Positions 26,575 through 36,151 of a stretch of 64,000 nt of DNA are shown in pieces. Under the pieces are notes generated by a model, which saw only the letters and a program-made list of their open reading frames with translations, did no database searches and was not told the DNA's origin. Numbering within the stretch: position 1 is the first letter of the stretch; each line of letters begins with the position of its first letter. The DNA lies in NCBI GenBank assembly GCA_002070185.1, contig MWCT01000013.1, positions 1-64,000 of the forward strand, given 5' to 3'. Origin of the DNA: a candidate division BRC1 bacterium ADurb.Bin183 (GTDB taxonomy: Bacteria > Sumerlaeota > Sumerlaeia > MWCT01). The position numbers and the translations under genes were made by a program.

Positions 26575-29013
26575 TCAATGATTTTTTTCGCCCAGCTGCT
26601 TTATTTTTTCCTCCGCATGTCTAACGTTATCGGCATCCAGAGGTTTCATTTCAAGAAAGCGTTTATACAGCGTTAAAGATAACGCTGAATCTTTGAGATC
26701 GTTTTCAGCAAGATATGCGGCGGACATGAGGGCATTTTGCGCCCCGGCGTCATCGGGATATTTCTCAGCAAGTTCGCGCCATTGTTTAAGAGCTTCTTTG
26801 AAATTGCCCTTTCTGCGCTCCATATCGCCTTGGTTATAGAGGGAGTCAATAAGGCGGATTCGGTCAGCGGCGAATATGCCCTGCATCTTTTTGAAAACCT
26901 TTGAGGCATTATCAAACTTGTTTTGCGCAATGTAAAGTTCGGCGATGTGATACCATGCATCATAAATGGAATCGCTGGCTTTAAGAGGGGCGGAGTCCAT
27001 CCATTTTTCAATAAGGGTCGGGGCTTCATCCCGTTTGCCCATTTTTTCATAACAGCCGTTTATCTGGTCTATGATGAAGGTTATATCCCACTCGCGGGCG
27101 GATGATGGGTCGGCAACCGCTTCCTTGTAGATTTGAATGGCGCGCTCATATTGTCCCATGCGCGTCAAGCCCCCGGCATAATTGATGCGATATTTTACGC
27201 GTTCCGGTGCAAGGGCGATGGCTTTTTCATAATAGGGCAGCGCCATAGAAGCATAACCGGACTGGGAGAGAATATATGCCAACTGATGATTGGCTTCAGG
27301 GTCTGTTTCCTTTCCTTTCAGAAGTTTTTTGACCCTTTCAAGGGCGGGGGCGTCATTTTTTCGCGCGCGGGCAATAAAGAGGAGGTCTCTGTAATAATCA
27401 GGTATTTGAGGCTGCTTCTGGATTAACTGTTCAAGATATTTCTCCGCAAAGGCAATGTAGGGCTCGCTTCCTACTGCATACTCGGGTTCTTCGTTTTCTT
27501 CCGGCGGGGATGCAATCTGCACTCCCCTGCCGATTGCCTTGCGGACAAAGGGATATATGAGATCTGCGTCAAACTGCTGTTGGCTCGATAAGAATTTATC
27601 CGCCGTCAGGAAATAAAGATCAAAATCGCGCAGTTCCTCCGAGAGAAATATTTTGAGCAGCAAAAAAGAAGTGTCTGTGGTTTTTTGTTCGGCGGGCTGC
27701 GCCATTTTTTGGTTCAACGCCTCCATAAGACTTTTGTGCTGGTTGGTTTCTGGGAGGTTGCGAAAAATAGCATCTTTGAAAACCATAAGCCGCGCGGTGT
27801 CGCAACGCCGTCCTGTTTCCTGCCAGATGGAGACGACTTCGCTAAAGCGCTGAAGGCGCGCCAGATTATCGAGGTTAATGGCAAAATAAAGAAAGAGCAG
27901 TTGGTCTTTCAGGTCGTCAGGGTTGACCTTTTCCAATATTTTCTGGCTTTCCTCATTCATTTCATTAAGGTTCATAAACTGGGCGATAGTGAGTTGGATG
28001 CGGCTGTCATTAGGGTTCAGCGAACCAAGCTCGCGCCACACGCTGAGGGCGGCGGTGGTTTCGCCGTCGGTTTGGCTGAGGAGGCGAGCCTTTTCCTCAA
28101 GAATCATCGAATTTTTACCTTCATAATTTTTCAGATAGGATAGGGCGTTGCGATTTTCGCCGACTTTTTGCAGGGCAAGGGTAAGCATCCAAAAATAATT
28201 ATCAGAAGTTTTAAGCTTTGCAGGGTCATTTTCAATAGCATCTGCAAACGCTTTTGCCCTTTTTTTCTGTTCAAGGAGATGGAGGGCTTCGTTAACGGCT
28301 TTTTTAGCCTGCGGGTATGATTGAATCAAGGAGATAACCGAATCCAAAATTTGAGCCACCTGCCGCACATCGCCGTAATCGGAATCAAGAAGGATATTCA
28401 TGAATTCAAGGCGAAGTTCGGGAGAAACATCGGGAGATGTCAGGCGGGAGATCATGATGCTTTGAGCCTCGGCTAAATTGCCTTGTTTCATGAGGAGATT
28501 AAAAAGTATTTTAATAAGGGCGGGGGATTTGTCGCCTTGGTCGTAAGCCTCGCGAAGAATGCCGATTGCTTCAACCTCTTTGCCGCCGACGAGATAGAGG
28601 CGCGCAAGGAGGAAGGAATAATCTTTGCGCTGGCGTTGGCTCTGACGGAAGGCTTCAATCATGGGGGCGAATTTTTCCGGCTGGAGTCGGTTATAGAAAT
28701 TTGCCAGACGTAGATAAAAACCATCGTTGACTGGGACGTTTTTAATTGCGGCAAGATAGATTTCTTCCGCTTTATCTTTTTCCCGTCTGATGGTGTAAAT
28801 GGACGCCGCCGCATTATAGGGCGCTTCCGCGTCGGGAAAGCGTTTCATCATATAATCTGCGAGGGAAAGCGCCTTATCGGGGGCGTTTTTTTGAAATTCC
28901 TCCAGCCGAAGGGAAAGGGTTTTGGAATCAAGTTGGTCCCAGTTGTTGGTCTCGGAGGCAAATGCGGACAAAGCCAAAATAAAAAAGATAAAAATTGAAA
29001 AAACTTTTTGCAT
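26575..29013 (-). CDS. Exported TPR-repeat protein
   Basis: An 812-residue protein with a signal peptide (MQKVFSIFIFFILALSAFAS) and tetratricopeptide repeats along most of its length, clearest at about 60-200 and 540-800 (for example ALPYYEKAIALAPERVKYRINYAGGLTRMG). It has a GGGGGAT ribosome site. Its stop overlaps or nearly touches the start of the sugar importer fusion, which suggests a shared transcript and a role in the same cell-surface process, for example docking other envelope proteins. No catalytic domain is seen. Confidence 0.75.
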   Translation of the reverse strand: MQKVFSIFIFFILALSAFASETNNWDQLDSKTLSLRLEEFQKNAPDKALSLADYMMKRFPDAEAPYNAAASIYTIRREKDKAEEIYLAAIKNVPVNDGFYLRLANFYNRLQPEKFAPMIEAFRQSQRQRKDYSFLLARLYLVGGKEVEAIGILREAYDQGDKSPALIKILFNLLMKQGNLAEAQSIMISRLTSPDVSPELRLEFMNILLDSDYGDVRQVAQILDSVISLIQSYPQAKKAVNEALHLLEQKKRAKAFADAIENDPAKLKTSDNYFWMLTLALQKVGENRNALSYLKNYEGKNSMILEEKARLLSQTDGETTAALSVWRELGSLNPNDSRIQLTIAQFMNLNEMNEESQKILEKVNPDDLKDQLLFLYFAINLDNLARLQRFSEVVSIWQETGRRCDTARLMVFKDAIFRNLPETNQHKSLMEALNQKMAQPAEQKTTDTSFLLLKIFLSEELRDFDLYFLTADKFLSSQQQFDADLIYPFVRKAIGRGVQIASPPEENEEPEYAVGSEPYIAFAEKYLEQLIQKQPQIPDYYRDLLFIARARKNDAPALERVKKLLKGKETDPEANHQLAYILSQSGYASMALPYYEKAIALAPERVKYRINYAGGLTRMGQYERAIQIYKEAVADPSSAREWDITFIIDQINGCYEKMGKRDEAPTLIEKWMDSAPLKASDSIYDAWYHIAELYIAQNKFDNASKVFKKMQGIFAADRIRLIDSLYNQGDMERRKGNFKEALKQWRELAEKYPDDAGAQNALMSAAYLAENDLKDSALSLTLYKRFLEMKPLDADNVRHAEEKIKQLGEKNH

Positions 29014-29035
29014 GTTAATCCCCCAAAAAATTCAT

Positions 29036-29079
29036 AAAAAAAGGCATCCAACCCTTAATTAATAAGGATTGAATGCCTT
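29036..29079 (-). terminator. Rho-independent terminator after the golvesin amidase
   Basis: On the minus strand a 17-base stem (AAGGCATTCAATCCTTA with its partner, loop about five bases) is followed directly by seven T residues. The two imperfect positions are G-U pairs only in the minus-strand RNA, which fixes the direction. It ends the amidase transcript before the TPR gene. Confidence 0.85.
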
Positions 29080-29088
29080 CATCATAAC

Positions 29089-29123
29089 AGATGTCAATTG
29101 CCAACTATCAATTGGCAATCGGA
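29089..29123. repeat. Seven-base periodic repeat beside the amidase stop
   Basis: Heptamers AGATGTC, AATTGCC, AACTATC, AATTGGC and AATCGGA follow in register up to the amidase stop codon. Within it ATTGCCAA (29097-29104) and TTGGCAAT (29112-29119) are also an 8-bp inverted repeat. Confidence 0.4.
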
Positions 29124-30164
29124 TTACTTATACCATTTAATGGCGTCGGCAATCACATAATAACCCGCTGTTGTCCAGCAGGAGAGTTTAACCTGATTGC
29201 TGCCCGCATTCAAACTGAACGTGCCCAGCAGATTCCAGGCGCCGCCGTTTGCCTGCTGATTGACGTTGACGGTTGTGGAGCCGCCAGAATGACTGACCAT
29301 ATAAGGGGCGCTTGTGGGACGGTTGGAACCGGCTGTCCACCAGGCATAGACCTTCCAGCTACCGGCGCTTGGGATATTCGCAGTCCATGTGGCGGGATCG
29401 CTGACGCCTTCTGTTGCACGAGCCTGATAATTGCTGCCATAGTAACCGGCGGTGGAGGTGCCGTTCCACCAGTTGGCAGATGCGGAATAACCGGATGTGC
29501 CGTTATCTACAATAATTGTAACGTTGCTGACAGGCGTGTAGGAGGTGTAGCCATAATGGGTTTGGAGGGCATGGAGGAAGCCTTTGGCGACCTCGTTTCT
29601 CCATGTGGCGTTTCCGAGCGACGCGGCATCGCCGGAATTTGAGACGAAGCCCATTTCAGTCAGAATCGAAGGCATGCTTGTGTATTTGAGAACATAAAAA
29701 TCAGCGGTTTTGTTTCCTCGATTGTAAAGACCGCCGTGGCTAATCAGTTCGCTCTGCGTTTTGTTGCGCAGGTCAAAGCTGTAGCTGGAACCGGAGGTGT
29801 AGCAGAAAGTTTCAGAGCCATAGGCTGCAGGAGTGGCTGAATTGGAATGGATGCAGAAAAAGCGGCTGGCTCCGTTGCTATTGGCATAATTCACACGTCC
29901 CTCAAGACTAACCGTTGCGTCTGTGCTGCGGGTCATAATAACATCCCAGGCATATCCGCCGCCGGCATCAGATGTATCCAGATTAAGCCATGCTTTTAAT
30001 TTAAGACTGGCATCAAGATTTATTGTTTTTTCCGTCACATAACCGACTGCCCCGGGATCGGTGCCGCCATGTCCCGGATCAATACAGATTTTGGGGTATC
30101 CCATCGCCATCGTAGCCATCATGGCAAAAGCAACCACCATAATAACGCCCAACAGTTTTTTCAT
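29124..30164 (-). CDS. N-acetylmuramoyl-L-alanine amidase with golvesin-type C-terminal domain
   Basis: A 346-residue exported amidase that should cut the bond between muramic acid and the stem peptide. The signal peptide is residues 1-22 (cut after AMG). The Amidase_3 zinc site is complete: His32 (DPGHGG), Glu45 and His106 (IHSN), with catalytic Glu170 (TEMGFVSN). Residues about 215-346 form a golvesin/Xly-like carbohydrate-binding domain rich in Trp and Tyr. It has a GGGAGG ribosome site and its own terminator downstream. The same accessory domain occurs inside the much larger amidase near 11 kb. Confidence 0.92.
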   Translation of the reverse strand: MKKLLGVIMVVAFAMMATMAMGYPKICIDPGHGGTDPGAVGYVTEKTINLDASLKLKAWLNLDTSDAGGGYAWDVIMTRSTDATVSLEGRVNYANSNGASRFFCIHSNSATPAAYGSETFCYTSGSSYSFDLRNKTQSELISHGGLYNRGNKTADFYVLKYTSMPSILTEMGFVSNSGDAASLGNATWRNEVAKGFLHALQTHYGYTSYTPVSNVTIIVDNGTSGYSASANWWNGTSTAGYYGSNYQARATEGVSDPATWTANIPSAGSWKVYAWWTAGSNRPTSAPYMVSHSGGSTTVNVNQQANGGAWNLLGTFSLNAGSNQVKLSCWTTAGYYVIADAIKWYK

Positions 30165-30227
30165 TTCTCGTTTCCTCCCTTGACTTTTTTTATTATGTCC
30201 AGCCGGTCTTTGGGAAGGAGCGGTTTC

Positions 30228-30294
30228 CGTTGGCGCGTCAATGCGTCTGCGCGTATAGTTGTCAAGTTAGGCGGGCAACCCTCGCACGCCAACG
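30228..30294. repeat. Inverted repeat upstream of the amidase gene
   Basis: CGTTGGCG at 30228-30235 is complementary to CGCCAACG at 30287-30294, with shorter GC-rich repeats (ATGCGT, GCGCG) in between. It lies in the 184-bp gap between the TolB-like gene and the amidase gene, both on the minus strand. It may be a leader structure or part of the end of the first transcript; there is no T-run. Confidence 0.3.
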
Positions 30295-30348
30295 CATCAA
30301 CGTTCCAATGGGTTATGCTCTTTTCAAAGAACCGGGCTGTTACATCCG

Positions 30349-31386
30349 TTAACGGGGCAGAATCTCGTTAATGTCTGCCGTGAATATTTGTCCGTCCACT
30401 TCGTATGAAATGCTCTTGCCGTCGGGTGAAATGGTCGGATTGAGTTCGATGACATCCGGGGAATTTGTAATATTGTAAACACCTGAGCCATCGGCATACG
30501 CAAAATAAATATCGCCTGAAATAAGTTTTATGCCGTCATCCTGCGAGAGGTTGTAAATGAGCCCATTGCCGTCGGGCATCCACTGGATATTGGCGCCCTG
30601 CCCAATATTGGAAACTTCGCCGGTTGAAATATCTTTGATGTGGATACCCGTTGTCAACCCCACGTAAGCGACTTTTTCGCCATCAGGCGAGACCTGCGGG
30701 GCAAAGAAGGAATCTTCCCCGTTTGTGATGGCTTCCGATTCTCCGGTCGCGGGGTTTTTGATGTAGATGTTATCATTTTTGGCAAATGCGGGATCGGCGG
30801 ATTCTTCAATTGCCTCAACGGAATCTTCGCCGCCTGCAAGGTCAATGGCTTTTTTCACGCCGTCTTTGTCAACTATGAGTTTGCTACCATCCTTGCTCCA
30901 GCGTGTGTTGAAACCGATTCCATCTTCTTTGGAGAGCTCGCGGATCTGGGAACCATCAGCGGAAACGATGTAGAGCCCTTGGAATTTTCCGCGTGTAAAA
31001 AGGACATCCAAGCCATCGGGCGACCATCGAGGATGCATAAAATCTTCTTTAGCGGTGAGGGGTCTTGGATTGGAAATTTGATAAGGAGCAACGGGTGCGG
31101 GAGCCTTTGTTGAAACGTTTCTATTTGGCTGAGCCGCAGCGGCAGAATCAGGGATTTTATCGGCTTGCGGGGATATCGAAGCCGGTTGAGAAACGTTCGA
31201 AGCCGCGGGAGGCAAGCTGGATTCGCGCGATTGAGCAGGAGGCGCCGTTCGAGCGCTGGGCGAGGCTGCGCCACGGTTTGCGGGCGTTGGGGCGTTGGCG
31301 TTTCGGAAGTAAATGATACCGAAGATAAGCACAAGAAGTATGGGAAGAAGGAGGAAAAGTTTTTGATTTTTGGGTGCGTTCTTCAT
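30349..31386 (-). CDS. TolB-like beta-propeller protein with membrane anchor
   Basis: About 345 residues from the ATG at 31386; an upstream in-frame start would add 12 residues without a ribosome site. One N-terminal helix (LFLLLPILLVLIFGIIYF) anchors a Pro/Ala/Ser-rich linker to about residue 105, then a PD40/TolB-like propeller whose repeats end in the typical SPDG/SKDG turns (HPRWSPDGLDVLFTRG, APQVSPDGEKVAYVG, NPTISPDGKSISYEV). Such domains bind peptides or proteins in the periplasm. It is not next to tol-pal genes, so a TolB role proper is unlikely. Confidence 0.78.
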   Translation of the reverse strand: MKNAPKNQKLFLLLPILLVLIFGIIYFRNANAPTPANRGAASPSARTAPPAQSRESSLPPAASNVSQPASISPQADKIPDSAAAAQPNRNVSTKAPAPVAPYQISNPRPLTAKEDFMHPRWSPDGLDVLFTRGKFQGLYIVSADGSQIRELSKEDGIGFNTRWSKDGSKLIVDKDGVKKAIDLAGGEDSVEAIEESADPAFAKNDNIYIKNPATGESEAITNGEDSFFAPQVSPDGEKVAYVGLTTGIHIKDISTGEVSNIGQGANIQWMPDGNGLIYNLSQDDGIKLISGDIYFAYADGSGVYNITNSPDVIELNPTISPDGKSISYEVDGQIFTADINEILPR

Positions 31387-31857
31387 TACGAAAACTTCGA
31401 GCAAATTCAAACGTTCAAACAAAGATTAATTGCATCCTATAAGAATGTCTATCGCATTCGTCAAGAAAAAAAATGATGCAATCAAAATTTTTTTTAACCT
31501 TTTTTTGAGGACGAAAAATAAGGCTATATATTGCTGAAAACTTGGGAGATACAATTATTTTAATAGAATTTGTGGAATTGGTTCGGGCTTTGAAAACGTA
31601 TAAAATGCAGATAAAGGATGGCTGGTTCAGGCTGATATCCGGCAGTCGTAAAATTAATAATGCCGCAGCGATCGCTGTATGGTCAGCGGGATGTAGCTGA
31701 AACGTTTAAAATGTTGTCGGTTTCATCGTGCGGCGTTTGTATATAATTTCTTCCCTTTTCTTTGATTTTTACCTCTTTGATTTTGGTTGACGCCACAATC
31801 GCTTTATTGATACGCAGTAAAATAATTCGGCTGAGAAAGGATTGACGGCGTTCTATT
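31387..31857. other. Intergenic region before mglA
   Basis: No protein gene is well supported. A short frame at 31572-31700 (GTG start, 42 codons, including GWFRLISGSRKINNAAAIAV) has no ribosome site and no known match. TATAAT at 31742-31747 is a perfect -10 hexamer about 110 bp before mglA, but the -35 region is poor. Divergent promoters for the propeller gene and mglA should lie here. Confidence 0.45.
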
Positions 31858-32457
31858 ATGCCTATTATTAATTATAAGACAAAGGAAATCAATTGCAAAA
31901 TAGTTTATGTGGGGCCAAGCCTTGGCGGCAAGACCACAAATATTCAATTTATCCATCATTCCGTGCCTTCGGTTTCCCGCACCCCTTTACAATCCATTAA
32001 TACAGATGGCGACAGGACGTTATTTTTTGATTATTTTGCCTTAGAGATTGCCGAAATTCAGGGCTTTAAGACCAAATTCCTAATTTACGGCGTGCCCGGG
32101 CAGCCTTATTACAAATCCACGCGCAAGATGGTGCTGAACGGGGTGGACGGTCTTGTTTTTATTGCCGACTCTGATAAGTATCGGATGTCCGACAATCTGG
32201 AAAGCCTTTTGGATATGAAGTCCATGTTGAAGGATTACGGTTATAATTATAACGAAATACCGTTGGTTCTCCAATATAATAAGAGGGATCTGCCGAGCGT
32301 TACGCCGGCAAATGAGATGGAGCAGGTATTGAATGATCGGCAATGCGATTCTTTTGAGGCTGTTGCGATTCAAGGCAGGGGGGTCATTGAGACATTCAAG
32401 GCGATATGCGCAAGCGTTGTTGAGCGCTTGAACAAGACTTTGTCTGTAAAAAAGTGA
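31858..32457 (+). CDS. mglA: MglA-like small GTPase
   Basis: A 199-residue Ras-like GTPase of the MglA family, which sets cell polarity, motility or localisation of envelope machines. The P-loop GPSLGGKTT is at residues 19-27, the switch region contains DRTLFFDYFAL, the Walker B-like segment reads GVPGQPYYKSTRKMVL, and the base-binding motif is QYNKRD. MglA proteins normally have a P-loop of the GPGLCGKTT form; the change here is mild. The next gene is a Roadblock protein, the usual GTPase-activating partner. Confidence 0.93.
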   Translation: MPIINYKTKEINCKIVYVGPSLGGKTTNIQFIHHSVPSVSRTPLQSINTDGDRTLFFDYFALEIAEIQGFKTKFLIYGVPGQPYYKSTRKMVLNGVDGLVFIADSDKYRMSDNLESLLDMKSMLKDYGYNYNEIPLVLQYNKRDLPSVTPANEMEQVLNDRQCDSFEAVAIQGRGVIETFKAICASVVERLNKTLSVKK

Positions 32458-32505
32458 CGAGGATGGTATTCAAAAACTTGTTGAGCAAAAACAGACGGGG
32501 AACTT

Positions 32506-32988
32506 ATGACGAATGGTCTTTTAATATCCGAGAGCGATTTCAAGGTTCTCGATGAAAATCTTGAGGAGTTGATACGGGTTACGCAATCTCGCAGCGCGGT
32601 ATTGATAAATAAGAGCGGGGCGTTAATCCTTGCCAAGGGGCAATTCAATTATGTCCCTCCGGATGATATGAGCGTTATGGCGGCGGGGGCGTTTTCCGCA
32701 CTGGGCAACATGGTTGATCTGGCAGCGACGCATATCACAACCTCGTTCCACTATGCCCATGCGGAAACGATTCACTTTTGCGTAATCACGCCGCAGGTCT
32801 TTGTCTTGCTCCTTTATGAATCTTCCCCGGGCGAGACGAAACCGAAAACGGAGCAGATTATTCACGCTTCTAACAAATTTGCAGAAAAAGTCCGCCCCAT
32901 TCTGGAGAAAAAAAACACGTTTGTTCCCAATGTTGCCTCATTTAACTTCATAAATGATAAAATCAATGAGATATTCAAGGTTTCATAA
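32506..32988 (+). CDS. mglB: Roadblock/LC7 protein (MglB-like)
   Basis: A 160-residue protein whose residues about 10-110 form a Roadblock/LC7 domain (LDENLEELIRVTQSRSAVLINKSGALILAKG, then GAFSALGNMVDLAA). In MglB the homodimer binds MglA-GTP and speeds hydrolysis. A helical C-terminal extension follows. It has a GGGGA ribosome site and lies 48 bp after mglA, so the pair is likely an operon, opposite to the mglB-mglA order in Myxococcus. Confidence 0.88.
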   Translation: MTNGLLISESDFKVLDENLEELIRVTQSRSAVLINKSGALILAKGQFNYVPPDDMSVMAAGAFSALGNMVDLAATHITTSFHYAHAETIHFCVITPQVFVLLLYESSPGETKPKTEQIIHASNKFAEKVRPILEKKNTFVPNVASFNFINDKINEIFKVS

Positions 32989-33044
32989 GCGGCTTTCCGG
33001 TTGCGAACGCTGAGCTGCGCGATATGGGGTTTTGAGAAAGAGTT

Positions 33045-34406
33045 ATGGCGATGCGTCTTTTATTCGTGGATGACCAAGAGGAGAATCTCAAGAGTCTTGC
33101 CTTGGGATTTCGGCGCTCGGATTATGAGATTCTCACGGCGCTCGGCGGCAGTGCGGCGATTGAGATTCTAAAGGAAAACAATGTGGATGTCGTGGTGACA
33201 GACCTGAAAATGCCGGAGGTGGACGGCATGCAGGTTCTGAGCCATTGCGCAAGTCTGACTCCGCCAGTTGCTGTCATCATGATAACGGCATTCGGCACGA
33301 TTGAATCCGCTGTGGAGGCGTTGAAAGCCGGCGCTTTTGATTACATCACCAAGCCGGTGAATCTGACGGAGCTGCGGGTTCAGGTTGAAAAGGCATGCGA
33401 GCACCGCAGGCTGCAAAAGGAGAATATCTATCTCCATTCGGAGATAAACAAACGTTACGGTTTTGAGGGGATGATTGGTCAAACGGGCGATATGCAGCAG
33501 ATTTTTGAGAAGGCGCGTCTGATAGCGAAAAGCAAGGCGACTGTTTTAATTGAGGGAGAAAGCGGCACAGGGAAGGATCTTTTAGCCCGGGCGATTCACT
33601 ATAACAGCCCGCGTTCGCGCCATCCTTTTATGCCGATTCATTGCGCGGCGCTGCCGGAGACTCTGTTGGAAAGCGAGCTTTTTGGTCATGAAAAGGGGGC
33701 ATTCACCGGCGCAATCGCCCGCAAAGAGGGCTTTTTTGAACTGGCGCATAACGGCACAATCTTTCTGGATGAGGTGGGCGAGATTCCGGCGTCCATGCAA
33801 GTCAAACTTCTGCGTGTCCTTGAGACGAAGGAATTCATGCGAGTTGGCGGAGTCAAACCAATTCAAGTGGATATCCGCGTCATCTGCGCCACGAACAAGA
33901 ATCTTGCGGAAGAGGTTGAAGAGGGGCGATTTCGCGAGGATTTGTTTTATCGCTTAAACGTGATTACATTTCATATCCCGCCGCTGCGCAATCGGCGCGC
34001 GGATATTCCGTTGCTTGTCAAAACTTTTGTAGATGAATTCGCCCGCGAAAACGGCAAGACCATCACCAGCATTACCAAGCGCGCCATGGCGCAGTTGACG
34101 TCCTACCATTGGCCCGGCAATATCCGCGAGCTGCGCAACTGTATTGAGAGCATGGTTGTTTTTGCGCAGGGCGAGGAACTTGACGCGGATGCGCTGCCGG
34201 AACATCTACATCCAGGCGCGGGGCGGGAGATGGGGGATTTTTTCAGCGCCCCGATAGGGCAGACGCTTGATGTGGTTGAAAAGAAATATATTCAGGAAAC
34301 ATTAATCGGCGCTGAGGGCAACCGCACGAAGGCGGCGGAGACGCTTGGTATCAGCCGCCGCACACTTCAGCGCAAAATCAAAGAGCTCGGCATCGAGAGC
34401 GGTTAA
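33045..34406 (+). CDS. NtrC-family sigma-54 response regulator
   Basis: A 453-residue regulator with a receiver domain (phosphoacceptor Asp53 in [13 protein letters not shown]), an AAA+ domain with Walker A GESGTGKD and the sigma-54 contact loop GAFTGA, and a Fis-type helix-turn-helix ([20 protein letters not shown]). All elements needed to activate sigma-54 promoters are present. No histidine kinase is adjacent. It starts 56 bp after the Roadblock gene and could be cotranscribed with mglA-mglB, which suggests that output of a polarity or surface signal reaches transcription. Confidence 0.95.
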   Translation: MAMRLLFVDDQEENLKSLALGFRRSDYEILTALGGSAAIEILKENNVDVVVTDLKMPEVDGMQVLSHCASLTPPVAVIMITAFGTIESAVEALKAGAFDYITKPVNLTELRVQVEKACEHRRLQKENIYLHSEINKRYGFEGMIGQTGDMQQIFEKARLIAKSKATVLIEGESGTGKDLLARAIHYNSPRSRHPFMPIHCAALPETLLESELFGHEKGAFTGAIARKEGFFELAHNGTIFLDEVGEIPASMQVKLLRVLETKEFMRVGGVKPIQVDIRVICATNKNLAEEVEEGRFREDLFYRLNVITFHIPPLRNRRADIPLLVKTFVDEFARENGKTITSITKRAMAQLTSYHWPGNIRELRNCIESMVVFAQGEELDADALPEHLHPGAGREMGDFFSAPIGQTLDVVEKKYIQETLIGAEGNRTKAAETLGISRRTLQRKIKELGIESG

Positions 34407-34616
34407 AAAACAACAAACCAAATCAACTCAAATCAACAACCATACGGTGAGGCGCGACAATTTGGCGCAGTTCGTATTTTGAAAATCCCGCCATTTATAT
34501 TTTCTTTCCTTGATTTAACGATAGTTATACTTACTTCATCCTGCTTGAAGGTTGATGGTATGTTTTTTGTTTATTCTTTGAGGAGTATGGTAAAAACTTT
34601 ATTGGAGGGATGATTT

Positions 34617-36107
34617 ATGAAAAACAATCAAACGTCTGGCATCAGGCGCCTGTCGGTTTATTTGCTTTCGTGTTTTATTTTCTTTGCTTTTGTTGCGGGG
34701 GTTTCGTCTGAGCCAAAGCCTCTGACGGAGGATACCTTTATCGAGGTTTCGGATCTGACTCTGCCTGCGGTTGTGAGCATCGAGGTTAAGAAGTCAGTTG
34801 AAACACCGATGGGGCGCGGCAGGTTCAAAAACCGCAACGAGATGAGGAAATTCTTTGAGGATCGCGGGATGAATCCCAATGAGCCTATATTCCCATTTTT
34901 CTTTTTCAATTATCCGGATGAGGATGCGGAAATTGAAGTGCCCGCCTCAGGTTCGGGCGTTATCATCCGCGAGGATGGTTATATCGTCACAAACTATCAT
35001 GTGATTGCGAACGCCAAACCGGGAAACATCAGCGTTAAATTAAATGATGACTCGACAATTGATGGAGAAAATGTTGAGGTTTGGGGGAAGGACACATTTT
35101 CGGATCTTGCGGTTTTAAAAATCAAGTCGGATAAAAAATTACCGGCATTGGAATTTGCCGATTCAGAGCAGGTCAAGATTGGGCAGTGGGTCGTGGCGCT
35201 GGGCAATCCGCTGGAATTGAAGGGAAGCGTTTCGCAGGGCATCGTGAGCGCCAAGCATCGGGTTATAGGAAAAGCGGTGATTGAAGACCTGCTTCAAACG
35301 ACAGCGGCAATAAATCCAGGGAATTCTGGCGGACCGCTTGTTAACCTTGATGGAAAAATTGTTGGCATCAACAACGCCATTGCCTCCAACACGGGATTGT
35401 GGCAGGGCGTGGGTTTTGCAATTCCTTCCAACACAGTTAAAACTGTTTGCGAATCTATTATTGATACGCGCAATCCGAGCCGGGGCTGGCTCGGCATTCA
35501 TATGTCAGACGTGACGCCCAGCATTCTGAACTATTACGGTCTAAAAGACGTGCAAGGCGTTGTAGTGGCAAAGGTCCTGAAGGATAGTCCGGCAGAAAAG
35601 GCGGGGTTGAAGCCTTATGATATTGTGACAAAAGTGGATGGGAAAAAGGTTACAACGCGTCTGGAGTTGTTGCAGCAGATTGCGCCGAAAAAACCGGGCA
35701 GCGAAATCAAAATCGAGATTTATCGAGAGAAGAACAAAAAGGCAAAGCAGATGACGCTTAAGGTGGTGTTGGGCGAACGTCCATCTGAGGAAGAACTTAA
35801 TGAAAACCCCGCCGATACAAAAGAACCCGCCGAGAAAGAGAGCGTGTTTGAGGATATGGGGCTGCGTTTAAAGGAGAAGGACGCCAACAGCAAAGAGCCG
35901 GGTCTGGAGATCGAGGAAGTCCAGAAGGACAGCCCTGCCGCAAAGGCGGGCATTAAGGCTGGAGACTGGATTCTTGAGTTGAATCGCATGAAGGTAAATT
36001 CATTAGATGAATTTCACTCCGTTCTCGCAGAAATTAAAGATGAAAAAAATATCCTTGTCATGTTCAGCAGAGGCAACGAGATTATGTTCTCAACGATTGA
36101 GAAATAA
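34617..36107 (+). CDS. DegP/HtrA-type periplasmic serine protease
   Basis: A 496-residue exported protease of the Do/HtrA family that degrades or refolds damaged envelope proteins. A signal peptide spans about residues 10-31. The catalytic triad is His128 (TNYHVI), Asp163 (SDLAVL) and Ser237 (NPGNSGGPL). A first PDZ domain lies at about 285-385 and a second at about 405-496. A Phe-rich FPFFFFNYP segment at 92-100 resembles the LA loop. It has a GGAGGG site and is first in the gene run that leads through the Bat genes. Confidence 0.94.
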   Translation: MKNNQTSGIRRLSVYLLSCFIFFAFVAGVSSEPKPLTEDTFIEVSDLTLPAVVSIEVKKSVETPMGRGRFKNRNEMRKFFEDRGMNPNEPIFPFFFFNYPDEDAEIEVPASGSGVIIREDGYIVTNYHVIANAKPGNISVKLNDDSTIDGENVEVWGKDTFSDLAVLKIKSDKKLPALEFADSEQVKIGQWVVALGNPLELKGSVSQGIVSAKHRVIGKAVIEDLLQTTAAINPGNSGGPLVNLDGKIVGINNAIASNTGLWQGVGFAIPSNTVKTVCESIIDTRNPSRGWLGIHMSDVTPSILNYYGLKDVQGVVVAKVLKDSPAEKAGLKPYDIVTKVDGKKVTTRLELLQQIAPKKPGSEIKIEIYREKNKKAKQMTLKVVLGERPSEEELNENPADTKEPAEKESVFEDMGLRLKEKDANSKEPGLEIEEVQKDSPAAKAGIKAGDWILELNRMKVNSLDEFHSVLAEIKDEKNILVMFSRGNEIMFSTIEK

Positions 36108-36151
36108 TTTATTGCCAACTGCTTTTTTTGTTGGCTGGAAAGAGAAGAACA

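Noticed and set aside
36112..36134. GCCAAC/GTTGGC inverted repeat after the DegP gene
   Set aside because: The T-run lies in the loop, not after the stem, so it does not look like a terminator, and the operon seems to continue.
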